NCBI GenBank assembly: GCA_017607445.1 | Contig: JAEVHH010000004.1 | Coordinates: forward strand, 6,262,001 to 6,326,000 | Length of the DNA: 64,000 nt | Direction: 5' to 3' | DNA from: Histoplasma ohiense | Lineage: Eukaryota > Ascomycota > Eurotiomycetes > Onygenales > Ajellomycetaceae | Shown here: one piece after another, positions 12,033 to 24,038 of the stretch | Layout of the letters: the number at the start of each line of letters is the position of its first letter | Numbering within the stretch: position 1 is the stretch's first letter | Notes under the pieces: model-generated | The model's input: only the letters and a program-made list of their open reading frames with translations | Database searches by the model: none | Told to the model about the DNA's origin: nothing | Position numbers and translations under genes: made by a program

Positions 12033-13355
12033 ATTGATAGATACAGATGATTTGATTGTGTTTCAGTCTATTTTTCCTACTAGTAATAGTAACTAGGTCA
12101 AGTTTTTCAAGAGAACTTAACAAACTGAAACTGATTTTTAAAGATAAATCAGTTAAATCTTCACAAATTGAGTGCTACAAATATAAGGAAGGGGAGAACT
12201 AATGACTTCAATTTGAATAAGTCAAGATTGAAGTATCAGTTTTTGATAGAAAAACTGATAAAAAAGACTCAGCTTTTTGAAGAGAAGCTGTTAAAACTAG
12301 CTATTTATATTCTTTACTGTAAAAATTTCCCCACACAACAAGTGTGCAGCTCAATTAACCCAGCAGAGGTATATAAAAGCAAATTAACAAGTATTAATGA
12401 AAGCTCTTCAGCCACTAAACAAAGTTAAAGAAATATGACTTTGGGCAAGACTTCACTGTTTTATTAACTCAGAGCTAAAACAGTGAAAACACTCTATCTC
12501 TTTCAAACTTTGTCTTTTTCTTAATTAAAAAGCTTCTCAAAGTTTCTGCTTAAACTAGGCCCCACCTCAGTTTAAGATTATATTCCTGAAATATCAAAAG
12601 CTTTCAATACTAAATGAATTCCTTTTCATTCAAATTGAACCACTTTATTTTACTGAATAGCTCTCAATAAGTTGAATATTGAGTTTCCAAAGAAATGAGT
12701 ATGCAAATGAAGAATCAACAGGCTAAATCTGTACTTTTTTCCTTTATAATAGATTATATATATATAAATATATATACAAACTACTTGCAGGGACCAAGCT
12801 ATCTTTCAAACACTGAAATTTCCACTTTTATTCTATGTTTATATCAATGGAGGGGTTATTCGGAGGGATTCGATGAGGGATTCGAGGGACGATGGATTCG
12901 AATTGATGGGGTATGCACTAGTCAATTGTGCTGAGGTATCTTTTTGTTACTTGGCAGGCACGTGTGGCTGGGAGGTACTCAGGGGGGACTTGGCACGGGT
13001 GTGTTGGAACACAAAAATCAATCAGAGTTTTCTCAAACAGAGAATCAAGAATAACTCAAGCAACTGCAGATCAAATTGAATAAGATTTTAATAGATTATC
13101 AATTTAAGATAGATCTATCTGTGATCAAAATCTGAGTTGATTTGACTCAGTATTGATGGAGTAATTTGATGAACTGTTGAAGATCTGCTCAAGCAGATGC
13201 CAAAACACTATTCATCAAATATCTCCCTCAAAACTTCATCAAATCTTTTCAAATTTTCAGCAGTTACTGACGGAGGCAGTAGGAATCGATTGAGGGTACT
13301 CGTGTTGTCTAATTCGAAGAATTGGGCTCGTTCGGGGTTTTGCTCGTCGTTGTTG
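12033..13355 (-). other. LINE-1 5' UTR and internal promoter region
   Basis: This is the 1.3-kb leader before ORF1. It keeps CpG sites that the coding part has largely lost, mainly at 12855-12900 and 13260-13350. It contains an (AT)n patch at 12755-12775. The LINE-2 leader (27992-29326) matches along its length. A plus-strand (antisense) frame at 12695-12934 has a homologue in LINE-2 at 28323-28649. The internal promoter of the element is expected here, but I see no specific box. Confidence 0.7.
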
Positions 13356-13369
13356 GATGTGTTTCCTCA

Positions 13370-16300
13370 ATATGTTTTGTGCAGCTAGCAGCATGTATGG
13401 CGACCAGTTGTGATGGTTTGCTGACATTAATTTTCAAATCAGATCAATATCCCATTAAGGCTTCCGCAGATGTCATTCCAGTAGAGGCATGTTGAGAGAT
13501 ATTGTAAACAAACTGCACTAACAGTAGCCAGCATGCTCAGTCATCTTGATGATAGTTGGTAAAGCATCAGAGATAATGTTTCAAGGTTTGATTTTGTCAT
13601 TCTGTTTGGCCATCTGTTTGAGGGTGAAAGACTGTTGAAAGTTTCCGGTGTGTGCCTAGCATATAACAAAAGATGGATCAATAATGGCTTGTAAACAGCA
13701 ACTCTTGATCAGATATATGGTTTTTGAGTACTCTGTAAATTGTATAGAACTTGGTATAAATGATTTCTGCTAGTTCATCAGCTGTAATGTTTTTGATGCA
13801 AGGAATATAGATCATAAACTTGGTATACACATCCACAATCATCAAAATTGCATTGTAGATTTGGTGAAGGAATGTAGAGGCTGGTAAGTCTATAATAAAA
13901 TCTATAGTAATGGACTCAAAAGGATTTGATGATAAGAGAATTGTACTCAATTCTCTATATTGTCTGTGCTGTTTTGACTTTACTCTTTGACAAGTATCAC
14001 AAGTGGATATATAATCTTTGATATTTCTGACTAGCTCATGTCAATAGTATTTGTCCTGAATGCTGTCTATAGACTTTTTTATACCAAAGTGACCCCTCTG
14101 CAGATCATCATGGTTTGCACTGATAATTTCATCAATGAATGTCTTTTGTTGAGAGACATAGACACAATCATCAGCATGCAATATATCATCCTCAGAAATT
14201 GTTCATAGTATATTTTCAGTGACAGTCATACTCTTCTCTTTTATCTTCTTTCTTTGCTCAGCAGCAAAAGAATCAATCTTCTATGCTTTACTCAGAAATG
14301 AGATGAAGGATTCAGATATTTCTGTATATGCTGAGTCTCCAAGAATAGCCTTATTGACTGCAATCCAGGGCATATATTGCTCAATGTGCAACAGAGGGGA
14401 AGAGTTTACACAAGAGGTAGAAGATATCAACATATGAAGCACTTTTCACTCATTAAAAGAAGCATTTTACTCATTAGAGATTCATGCACAGACTACATCA
14501 GAAGAAATATCATTTTGAAAAGAAGTATCAGTTTTTCAGCCTAGTCTAACTCCATGTTTCAGCTTCTGTTGCAGGGTAGATAATATAGTTTGATCATTAT
14601 AGATCTCACTGTAGTCTGTGTGATGACTGAGCTCATCAGCTGGATTCTTTGATTCAGAGTGATGCAGTAATACAAAATCATAAGCAGATAAAGCTTCCAT
14701 CTATCTGATCTGACATCTGTTCAGTTTCTTAGTTGTCATAAAGTACTGCAGATTGGCATGATCAGACCAGACTTGAATTGAATACTGACTTTTCTTCAGA
14801 TAGTGTCTTCAATTCTTAAATGCTGCTACAATAGTCAAGAGTTCTTTATCATGAGTATCATAATGTGTTTCTGCATCAATCAACTTTCTTGATCAGAAGG
14901 CAACTGGATGTCAGTACTCATCATCCTGCAACTGTGACAGAATAGCAGTGACTGCAAAAGTAGATGCATCAGATTTGATCTGAATATACCAAGCTGAGTC
15001 AAAATGAGCTAATAGAGGAGCATGCATAAAGTGCAATTTGAGCTCATTGAAAGCACTTTGAGCATCTTCTGTTCATATAAAAGTGGCTTTTCTTTCCCTC
15101 TTCTTACTCCCTTTTGTAAGTTCAAATAATGGGGCTGCAATAGAGAAGAAAGACTTAATAAATTGCTGATAGAAATTAGCAAAGCTCAAGAAGAATTGAA
15201 CCTCTTTAATTGATTTAGATGTAGATCATTCCACAATAGTGAAGACTCTGTCTGACTTCATCTCAACATCATTTGTATCTATAACAAATCTCAGAAATGA
15301 GATTTTATTCACTTCAAATTCATACTTAGAGAGTTTTGCAAATAGATTCACATGCTCAAGACATTCTAGCATCTTAGTAACATGCACTTTATATTTCTGC
15401 TTTGAATTGGAGAATATGAGAATGTCGTCCAAATAGACAATGCAACATATATCCAACAAATCAGACAAGGCATTATTAATGTATGTTTGAAATGTTGCTG
15501 GAGTATTAGCTAGTTCAAATGGTATAACTACATATTCAAAATGTCCATATCTTGTTCTAAAGACTGTCTTCCAACAGTCTTTTGCTGCTATAAGTATGCA
15601 GTGATAGGCATCTCGAAGGTCCAGCTTAGTGAATACCTTGGCTTTTGAAAGTCTATCAAGTAATTCACTTATTAGAGGCAGAGGATATTGATTCTTGATG
15701 ATGATTTGATTTAATCCTTGATGGTCTACACAAAGACAGAGTCCATCATCTTTTTTGAAGACAAAGAGAATCAATGCATCAGTCAGGCTACTGAACAGTT
15801 GTATCCACCCTTTATCTAATGCATTTTTTAAATATTCTCTTAGGGCGGCTAACTCAGTTTCAGAGAGATTGTATATCAGCATAAAGAGAGATTGCACATC
15901 AGACTCAAGATCTATACAGTGTTCTGTCTCTTCTGATCTCTTCACACTTATAGCAGCTTCTTCTGAGAAGATATATGTGTATGGCATGACATAATCAGAT
16001 AGATCAGTCAGCAAGTTCAAATATGCAGCTGAGAATACATATGAAATATGCTTTGAGTTTTTTGAATGTTCTGTAGATAATACTACAAGCATTTCTACTC
16101 TAGCTTCTGTGAAAACTTCAGCTAAGACATCTTGTTCAGAAATAATTTGAGACTGTTGTTCATCTTCAGAGCTTCTAAAGAAGAATTGTTCATCTGATCA
16201 ATCTATAAGAGAATTTGTTTGTCTTAATCAAGGAAATTCTAATACAAGATTGTAGTTCTTCATCTTCATTGCATGGAAGAAATGAGATGTCTGCTGTGCA

Positions 16301-16575
16301 TTACCCTTGTGATCAGTGACAGTAGTTGCAATGTTATACTCTTCAAAGAAGTGCATTGTGCATCCATCAATCAACTTGACTATTTTGATTTTACAGTGAG
16401 CAGCTTCTAGATTGTGATTCTTTGCTCAAAATTCATCAACACAGTTCACTTCTGATTCAGAGTCTACTAGTGCAAGCACTTTTTGCAGATTCTTAGATGT
16501 AGTGAGTTTCACTGTGACAGTGAAGTTTAAAGTGTTTTTGCATTGACTTTCCACACTTATAACTGTCATTGTGAG
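13370..16575 (-). pseudogene. Gypsy-B pol (B2), protease to integrase, degenerate
   Basis: The main part of B2 pol. The N-terminal protease region lies near 16300-16560. The longest open piece (16092-15226) holds RT motifs with an intact YLDDILIF (about 15418-15441). RNase H follows to about 14650, then the integrase zinc finger and DDE core (ESITIDFIIDLPAS near 13900). Stops are nearly all TGA, at sites where Trp or Arg is expected. I also see one TAA and one TAG near 14300-14480. The segment is interrupted at 13369 by LINE-1 and continues at 6082. Confidence 0.85.
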
Positions 16576-16589
16576 CTGAATGATGTGTT

Positions 16590-17087
16590 TTAAGTGTTTT
16601 TTGAGTTCTTCAAGTTCTTCATGTCTTTCACATTGAGTTTTGAGTCAGACTTGATGTTTTTGGATTCATCTTTGGATTGTTTGAAACACAAATCAATGGT
16701 ATGTCCTGGTCACTTGCAATAATGACAATATTTCAATCAGATGAAGTCATCAGACTTTGTAGTGTCATTTCATCTGCATTTGTTTTGTGATCTATTATCA
16801 GCATTATTTCTGTTGTTAAAGCTTTGAGTGGGGTTTTTGAAATTTGACTTCTCTTTAAGCTTCTTCCATCTCTCTGGCAGATTTGATTCTGCCATTGCAA
16901 GTTTATGTAGAGTGGCATCATAGCTTAACTCTTCCAATTTGGTTGCATATTTGTCAAATTCTCGGTGAATGGAAGGTAGAACTTTCATATAGAGATGTGA
17001 TTTCTGATGGTATTCACTATAAGAATGCTGCAGATGCTCTTCAATTGATTGTAAGTGTGAAGCAAATTGTTGAACTGTCTGATCTTC
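16590..17087 (-). pseudogene. Gypsy-B gag (B2), C-terminal part
   Basis: The end of B2 gag, with the CCHC zinc knuckle (CHYCK, then PGH, then C at about 16690-16735), closing at the TAA at 16590-16592. A TGA sits inside the knuckle at the same place as in B1. The A1 insertion separates it from the first part at 23153-23991. Removing A1 and one copy of tcttc gives 1332 nt, an exact multiple of three (444 codons with the stop), so gag has no net indel. Confidence 0.8.
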
Positions 17088-17179
17088 TGTGACGGGTTAG
17101 CACCTGTTAGTAATTAACTTACACAACCAACTCCCCTTCTGCATCTGCTCGTTTCTGACTGTTGTGACCTCGTGTAACC

Positions 17180-17480
17180 CTTGATGTTCTTCTGCTCCAT
17201 GCTCTGCACTTGTGTAGTTTCTAATGATTCTTCTGTGTAGCTCTTAATGTTCTTCTGCTCTGTGCTCCACACTCATATAATCTCTAACAATTCTTTCACA
17301 TAGCTTCTTATGTTCTCTCACTCTGTGTTCTGCACTCACATAGTCTCTAACAATTCTTTCATGTAGCTCTCAATGATTTCTCCACCCCACATTCCACACT
17401 TGCATAGCTTCTAACAATTCTTATGCATATCTCTTAATGTTCTTCCACTCCACACTCCACTGTGGAGCAGCTTCTGATAT
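17180..17480 (+). repeat. tandem 62-bp units in Gypsy-A LTR (U3)
   Basis: Four units of about 62 bp plus a partial fifth, each of the form cTcttaatgttcttctgct... then a variable middle, then ...tctctaacaattctt. The same array is in every Gypsy-A LTR here. The A4 LTR (62220-62690) has one unit fewer, which accounts for its 471-bp length. They lie upstream of the TATA-like site and so may act as enhancer repeats; that role is inferred. Confidence 0.75.
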
Positions 17481-17498
17481 TCTTCCACTCTGAACTTT

Positions 17499-17512
17499 CC
17501 TCTATAAGAACC
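17499..17512 (+). promoter_or_regulatory. TATA-like box in Gypsy-A LTR
   Basis: The sequence cctctataagaacc is the only TATA-like site well placed in the LTR, about 110 bp before its end. It is preserved in all Gypsy-A LTRs of the window (for example near 23034 and, on the other strand, near 55100). It probably marks the U3/R start of element transcription. Confidence 0.5.
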
Positions 17513-17986
17513 CTCTTCATACAACCTTTTCTTCTGATTTCTTTTCTCTTTCTTTCCTTAATCAATTCATAATCTGTATTAGAATAGTGCTAGATCATTA
17601 ATCAAAGTACACTCATTACATTACAAATTGATTCTTCTGCATTTAAGACTTGAGTGCTTTGTTATTAGTTCTTACATCTGAGTGCATTGTTATCAGTTCT
17701 TACACCTGAGTGTGTTGTTTACAGATCTGAGTGTCTAGTCATTACAAGAGATCTCTTATGGATCTGAGTGTTCTTATTGTTAGTTATATAGACTGTCATG
17801 TCTAAGCATCTGAAACACAATTGACTGTGTTCTACAAGGCTCAAGTGTCTACAAACTGTAATGCTGTGAATAGCATTCACAAAGAAGCTTGATCAAGCTT
17901 AGTGCTGCAACACTGTGAATAGTGCCTGTGAGAGAACTGAGTATTTCTTTTCTTTTTTTTATTATTATATATTCTTAGATATCAAA

Positions 17987-19000
17987 ATGAACTATGAGCA
18001 ATTCTATGAACACCCACCACACTCAAACACAGTGGACGATAACTTAGACCTATGAAGCATCCTCCAGCAGCAGATGCTATAGATGGCTGAATTGCAATGA
18101 CAACTTACTGAGATGAGCACTTCTGCATTCACCATTCCTTCTACACCCACACCTCACAAAAAGCCCTCAAGAGAGAAGCTCTCAATTCTCAACAAATACA
18201 AGAAAGATCTAGCACTCTACCTCACATGGAAGTCAAAAGCAAATGCCAAATTGAACATCAATGAATGAGCAATAGACTTGCTATCCAATCAGATGTGGTA
18301 TATTCATAGCAGGTTGAATGATGATGCATTAGCAAAATTTCAACCCTGAATGAGCCATTGTCAGAACCATCAGCATACATCAGAGCTAGTCTTTCAACAA
18401 CTCAACTCTCTCTTCCTCAATTCTACACTTCAAGCCAAGGCATTGAACTGGCTAAATCAGACTCATCAGATGAATATTGTGTTGGCAACTTATCTTTCTG
18501 AATTTGATCACAAGCTCCTAGAAGCAGATGAGCAAGACTGAGACAATGCTGTCAAGATCAACATATTGTTCAAGAACTTGAACTTTCAATTGCATAACTG
18601 AAGTATAGAGTGTCTGAAGCTCTCAACATACAGCAAATTCTGTGCTGATCTTCATCTGTTGAACAACAATCTGTCTCAGTTTCATACACTTCAAAATTGT
18701 AGAGGATTCTGCTGAACAAATGTGTACATCTCAAACCACTCTGCAGCATCCTTCATCTCTGAATCAGAATCAATGAACTGAGTCCCACACATGAACACAA
18801 GCCATCTGAGGATTTTCAATGTCTCAGAGAAGGACACCACTGACTGAATCATCAGAAAAGTCTGCATACACTGTGACAAGTCAGAGCACTTCATAAATCA
18901 ATGTCCAAATGCAATCATCTCAAGTAAAACCCCCACACATATGAACACTGCATCGCCCGCGGATAGGCAAGAACAGGGAAAAGACAAGCTCTCACTCTAA
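17987..19000 (+). pseudogene. Gypsy-A gag (A1), degenerate
   Basis: Gag of 337 codons plus stop, from the ATG at 17987 to the TAA at 18998-19000. The length and stop are the same as A3 gag (59135-60148). A gag capsid region (LNWLNQTHQMNIVLATYLSEF) is followed by a CCHC knuckle (CIHCDKSEHFINQC near 18865-18907). Internal stops are TGA. Pol is in the -1 frame relative to gag and overlaps its end, so a -1 frameshift is the likely expression mode. Confidence 0.82.
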
Positions 19001-22000
19001 AACATGAACAAGAGCTCAAGAAGCAAAAAGCTAGCTGGAGATTCAAGCAGAAGATTCAAGCAGACACAATCATGATCTCTGTCATTGTAAATAGCTTAAT
19101 CAACATACAAGCAATGATAGACAGTGATTTCCTTCACTACACTCTTATAGACACTCAGCTGATTGAGAAGCATAAGCTCCAGCATATTCTCTTTCTCAAA
19201 CTGCATAAGCTCAGTGGATTTGACAGCCCCAGAGAATCCACCTTCTACAACATGGTAAGATTTAATGTTGATGTAGAAGGACATGAGAAAAAGAATATAT
19301 ACACATACAAAATACAAGACCTTGAGTACAATCTAATACTCAGTCTATCATGACTCACAGAATTTGGAACCTTGTTGAACACACACAACCACTGCCTTAT
19401 TTTCTCAGAAGACAACTGTGTTTACAAGAAGAATGTCAATAGAACTGCTGATCTCACTCAGATATCAGCAGAAGCATACAAACTACTAACTCATCAAATG
19501 TATGAGAAGAAGAATGTCCAAGTGTTCACTGCTAGCATGACAGATATCAAGAAAGCATTAGAAAAGTTAGAACTCAAAGATCTCAAGAAACTGCACAAGA
19601 AACTACTCAAATCATACAAAGACTTCACAGACATGTTCAACAAGAAAGAAGCTGAAAAGCTTCTCTCTCATCAAGAATCTGATATAGATCATATGATTGA
19701 GCTCATCAAGAAAGACAGTAAGAATCCACAATCACTCTGAGATTCTCTCTACAGCATATCATGCAACAAGCTCCTTATTCTACAAAAAACACTCAACAGA
19801 TTACTAGACAAAGACTTCATTTGTGTTAGCAACTCATCTGCTGCAGCATCTGTACTGTTTGCAAAGAAACCAGAAGAAGGCTTACAATTCTGTGTCAACT
19901 ATCAAGAACTCAACAAGATTACATGGAAGAATCAATACCCTCTCCCACTCATCAATGAAACACTCAAATGAATAGAAAAAGCAAAATGATTTACAAAACT
20001 TGACATCTCTGCAGCCTTCTACAAGATAAGAATTAATAAAGATGATGAATGGCTAACTGCCTTTCATATATATTACAGATTATACAAATGAACAGTGACC
20101 CTCTTTGAATTAGCAAATGCTCTGAGTATGTTCCAGAAATACATTAACTGAGCTCTATGAGACCTGCTCGATGAAATTGCCTCAGTATACATGAACAATA
20201 TCTTGATCTTCACTGATGAATCACTCACTGAGCACTGTAAGCATGTACAACAAGTGCTTGACCATCTATGAAAAGCTGAACTGCAAGTGAACATTGACAA
20301 ATGTGACTTCAAGACCAAGTCTACAATCTATCTAGAATTCATCATTGAAGCTGAAAAAGGCATATGCATGGATTCTAAGAAGATGGAAGCAATCCTCAAC
20401 TGAAAGACACTAGTCTTGATAAAAGAAACTAGAAGCTTTCTAGAATTCATCAACTTCTACTGAAGATTCATCAAAGACTTCTTCAATATCATACAATCAC
20501 TGATGAATCTGATCTGAAAAGACACTGTATTTCAATGGACTGACAAAGCAGACACAGCATTCAAAAAGCTGAAGTGTATGTTCACAAGTACTTCAATGCT
20601 GCAATCATTCAATTCAGATAAGCATATGATTCTCAAAACAGATGTCTTGAATTATGTAGTAGATGAGATACTAATGCAATACAATAACAAAGATGTTCTA
20701 TGATCTTGTGTCTTTATCTTGAAAAAGATGTCATCTGCTGAATGCAACTATGAGATCTACAACAAGGAGCTTCTAGCAATCATACAATGTCTCAAGAAAT
20801 GAGAGTCTGAACTTATGAGTGTTGAGAAGTTTGAGATTGTTACTGATCATAAGAACTTAGAATACTTCACAACCATTTGTAAGCTCATCAAGAGACATAT
20901 GCATTGATCATTGTTTCTTAGCCATTTTTCATTCACAATTTATTATCAATCTGAAGTAGAGAACATCCTTGCAGATGCTCTGTCCTGCTGAGAACAAGAT
21001 ATATCATCTGATGACTTAGATGACAGATGGAAACACTGAGAGCATTGATTAATCAACTCTGCAATCATAGAAAGTTCTACACAATCAGATGAACCCCACA
21101 TACATATCAACCAGTTCCAAGCCCAAGAACCCTCACTCAAAGAACAATGAAGATTAGCAGCAGAAGCAGATGAATTCTGACAACAAGTCATCAAAGTCAT
21201 ACAAAGCAAAGCACTTCAATTCCCCACAGGCATATACTCAAGAACAGATATCTCAGCATATTCAATCAATAATGACAACTGCTTACACTTTTGAGATAGA
21301 CAATGAGTCTCTGATTCAGAACCTCTACAAACACAGATCATGCAAGAAATTCATGACTCATCAATGATCAGACATTCAGAACATAAAATCATGTACAACA
21401 TCATCACTCAAGAATTCTACTGATCAGATATGTTGAAAGACATACATCAGTTTGTACACAACTGTGATTGCTGCAGCTCAGTGACAGTATGATATGAATG
21501 CTGAAAAGAGATGCTGAAGCCTCTATCTGTTCTCAACTGAACTTGATGTAATATAGCTATCAATTTTGCAGTTTTCTTGTCTGAGAGTGAAGATTCTATG
21601 AACATTCTAGTCATTGTCAATCAACTCAGCAAGAGTATAATACTACAGTTCTGTGACAAGATGAATATCAAAGTAGTTGCAGACATCTTTATCAGAAACC
21701 TGTTCTATTGTATACACAGTCTGCCTTCATCCATTGTGTCAGATAGAGACAGTCAATTCATCAGCACACTCTGAGCCCACATATGTCAATTGCTAAGAAT
21801 TGAACAAAAGTTGTCAACAGTGTACCACTCAGAGACTGATGAAGCTACTGAGAGAATAATACAAACAGTAAAGAACATTCTCTGTAAGTTCTGCAATTAT
21901 GTACAAGACAACTGAAGCAATCTACTGCTGCACACTGAGATTGCAATTAACAGTTGAGATTTCACTACAACAGATATAAGCTCATTCTTTCTTCTACATG

Positions 22001-22632
22001 AATACAATTTAGAGGTTCTGGACTTCTCTGAGACTCCCTGAGAAACTGTGTACACCCACAGCCTCATACAGACAGCAGAGAATATTGTGAGCAAACTGAA
22101 GAAAGTCTGTGAATGAACAGAAGCTTCAATGATCAGCACTCAGTAAGATTATAAGAATCAAACAAACATCAGAAGAAGTTCTGCAATCTGATATCATATA
22201 GAAGACAAAGTCTGACTGAATCTCAAGAATACAAGAATAGATCATCTCTTGCATACACTAGATTATCATCACATCAAGTATACAGTGAAGAAAGTGCTAG
22301 ACACACACAATTATCAACTCAACACCCCATCTGATATTCACAACATCTTTCATACAAACCTGCTCCAATCTGCAGCTGAGGATCCATTCCCCTCACAGAG
22401 AACCTTCAATTGACAGCCACCCATCATTGTAGAAGAAGATAATGAACTTGAGTGGGAAATTGAAGCAATTCTTGACAATAGAATCAATCATCACCACTGT
22501 GAATATCTCATCAAATGGGTAGAATATGATTGTTCAATCTGGGAACCCACATCTGCCTTGAAGGACACCACTGCTCTCAACATCTACAAGTCCTCACTCA
22601 CTCTGATAGAGGGGGATAATGTGATGGATTAG
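18965..22632 (+). pseudogene. Gypsy-A pol (A1): protease, RT, RNase H, integrase, chromodomain
   Basis: A single indel-free frame of about 1190 codons that ends at TAG 22630-22632, just inside the 3' LTR. Domains: protease (AMIDSDF near 19109, with the catalytic Gly lost); RT (19850-20400), whose catalytic box reads YMNNILIF in place of YxDD; RNase H (20640-20940); the integrase H-x3-H...C-x2-C finger (21340-21475); the DDE core (21540-21900); and a chromodomain (EWEIEAILDNR...CEYLIKWVEYD, 22450-22590). I counted about 35 in-frame TGA, one TAA (near 22144) and no TAG before the end. The polyprotein is dead, but its history is point mutation only. Confidence 0.87.
22604..22619 (+). promoter_or_regulatory. 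polypurine tract of Gypsy-A A1
   Basis: The purine run gatagagggggataa lies immediately before the 3' LTR, the expected primer site for plus-strand DNA synthesis. The same run is at 55516-55530 on the minus strand in A3. Confidence 0.7.
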
Positions 22633-23152
22633 CATCTGTTAGTAATTAACTTACACAATCAACTCCTCTTCTGCATCCACTTGTTTCTGACTGTTGTGAT
22701 TTTGTGTAATTCTCAATGTTCTTCCACTTTATGCTCTGCACTTGTGTAGTTTCTAACAATTCTTCTGTATAGCTCTTAATGTTCTTTCACTCTGTGTTTC
22801 ACACTCATATAGTCTCTAATGATTCTTCTGCATAGCTTCTTATGTTCTCCCACTCTGTGTTCCACACTCATATAGTCTCTAACAATTCTTCCATATAGCT
22901 CTCAATGATTTCCTCATCCCACATTCTGCACTTGTATAGCTTCTAACAATTCTTACACATACCTCTTAATGTTCTTCCACTCTGCGCTCCACTGTGGAGC
23001 GGCTTCTGATATTCTTCCACCTCAAACTTTTCTCTATAAGAACCCCCTTCATACAACCTTTTCTTCTGATTTCTTTTCTCTTTATTTTCTTAATCAATTC
23101 GTAATCTGTATTAGAATAGTGCTAGATTGTTAATCGAAGTACGTCTGTTACA
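22620..23152 (+). repeat. 3' LTR of Gypsy-A A1
   Basis: The 533-bp partner of 17088-17620, from TGTGATGGATTAG to GTCTGTTACA, followed by target duplication tcttc at 23153-23157. The pol stop codon lies 11-13 bases inside it. Confidence 0.93.
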
Positions 23153-23991
23153 TCTTCTTGTTGCTCTGTTTTCCAGTACTGTCTATCAGCATCTCAGAAA
23201 CTTCTATCTGAATCAATGACTTGACATTGCATCCAACTAACAAATTCTTCCCATGGTGGCAAAGTTTATATATCATGTGTATGTTGATATCAATGTTGTT
23301 GCATCTCGACATTGAAATGAGTAACAGCTTCAATGATCTTTTGATGGTCATGTTTGTTGTAGTAATCAAGATCACTGACATGGAAAGCAATAGCAGCTGT
23401 AACAAAGTTTTTGAATTCTTTCATACTTTGATCTCAGAACTTTTCCACATCTCTTCAAAAAGAGTGATCACTCATACTGGGATCTCAAAGTTCTAATTGT
23501 CAAAGTGGTATCTGACTACATCTCTCACTGACAGTAGTCACAGTGCTTTTCACTAAGATGTTGAGCACTTGTAGTGTGGCTTTCAGTGATCTGAGAATAT
23601 TTGTGATGTTATCACAGTTATCATTCATGCTAGTTGCATCTCTACCATAGTTCAAATGTGCTTCTAGTGTATTTCAGATGACTGGAATTGTTTCATTCAA
23701 TTCTTGTAGTAAAGTGTTGCACTGTTGTTGAAGTTCTCACAATTCTTTCTCAGTCTGTAATTTTTTGATTCTTCTGATCACAGCTATCTTCTCAGTCTCA
23801 ATTGCACTGAGATCTTCAGAAGAGATATCCTCTTCTGAACTATGCTCAGAGTCTGATTTCATAGAGAAAGATGATGCTTGTTGCACACTTTCAGTGGCAG
23901 AAGTGTGCATTTCACAGTTTTCTTTCATGGTGTTTATTGCTTCAGATTCAGCGGTAGCACAAGTACAGCAGATGCTGCAGATAGAGGTCAT
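23153..23991 (-). pseudogene. Gypsy-B gag (B2), N-terminal part
   Basis: The first 280 codons or so of B2 gag, from the ATG at 23991. An acidic Ser/Glu-rich leader (SDSEHSSEEDISSEDL) is followed by a helical stretch (IKKLQTEKEL) and the gag core. It has TGA interruptions only, where I can compare. It continues at 17082 after removal of A1. B1 lacks this N-terminal portion because the Gypsy-A LTR replaces it. Confidence 0.78.
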
Positions 23992-24038
23992 GACTATTAC
24001 TCAATGAATCATCTCTCAAAGATTGAGCAATTAGAAAC

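Larger units (their letters stand above)
6083..13355 (-). mobile_element. LINE-1, full-length Tad-like non-LTR retrotransposon in B2
   Basis: A 7.27-kb non-LTR element on the minus strand, flanked by a 14-bp target duplication (plus strand gatgtgtttcctca at 6069-6082 and 13356-13369). In element sense it begins CAACAACGACGAGC, has a 1.3-kb 5' UTR, ORF1 (gag-like, CCHC), ORF2 (endonuclease, RT, RNase H, CCHC) and a 3' UTR ending in an (AAT)n tail. The start matches LINE-2 (27992), so both are full length. There are no in-frame stops and Trp codons are TGG. Only three 1-nt length changes, all in homopolymer runs, break the frames. It is the youngest-looking element here. Confidence 0.95.
17088..17620 (+). 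repeat. 5' LTR of Gypsy-A A1
   Basis: It begins TGTGACGGGTTAG and ends ACTCATTACA. Against the 3' LTR it shows many sites with TG in one copy and CA in the other, the two products expected from an ancestral CG. CC-to-TC differences are also common (for example acaacc versus acaatc). It carries four tandem units of about 62 bp and a TATA-like site. Confidence 0.93.
17088..23152 (+). mobile_element. Gypsy-A copy A1, complete chromovirus, inserted in B2 gag
   Basis: A 6065-bp LTR retrotransposon with 533-bp LTRs (17088-17620 and 22620-23152) and a 5-bp target duplication tcttc (17083-17087, 23153-23157). The flanks join exactly into Gypsy-B gag as seen uninterrupted in B1 at about 664-700. The order is gag, then pol in the -1 frame with protease, RT, RNase H, integrase and chromodomain. 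The frames are free of indels but carry about 35 TGA codons in pol alone. Confidence 0.94.
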
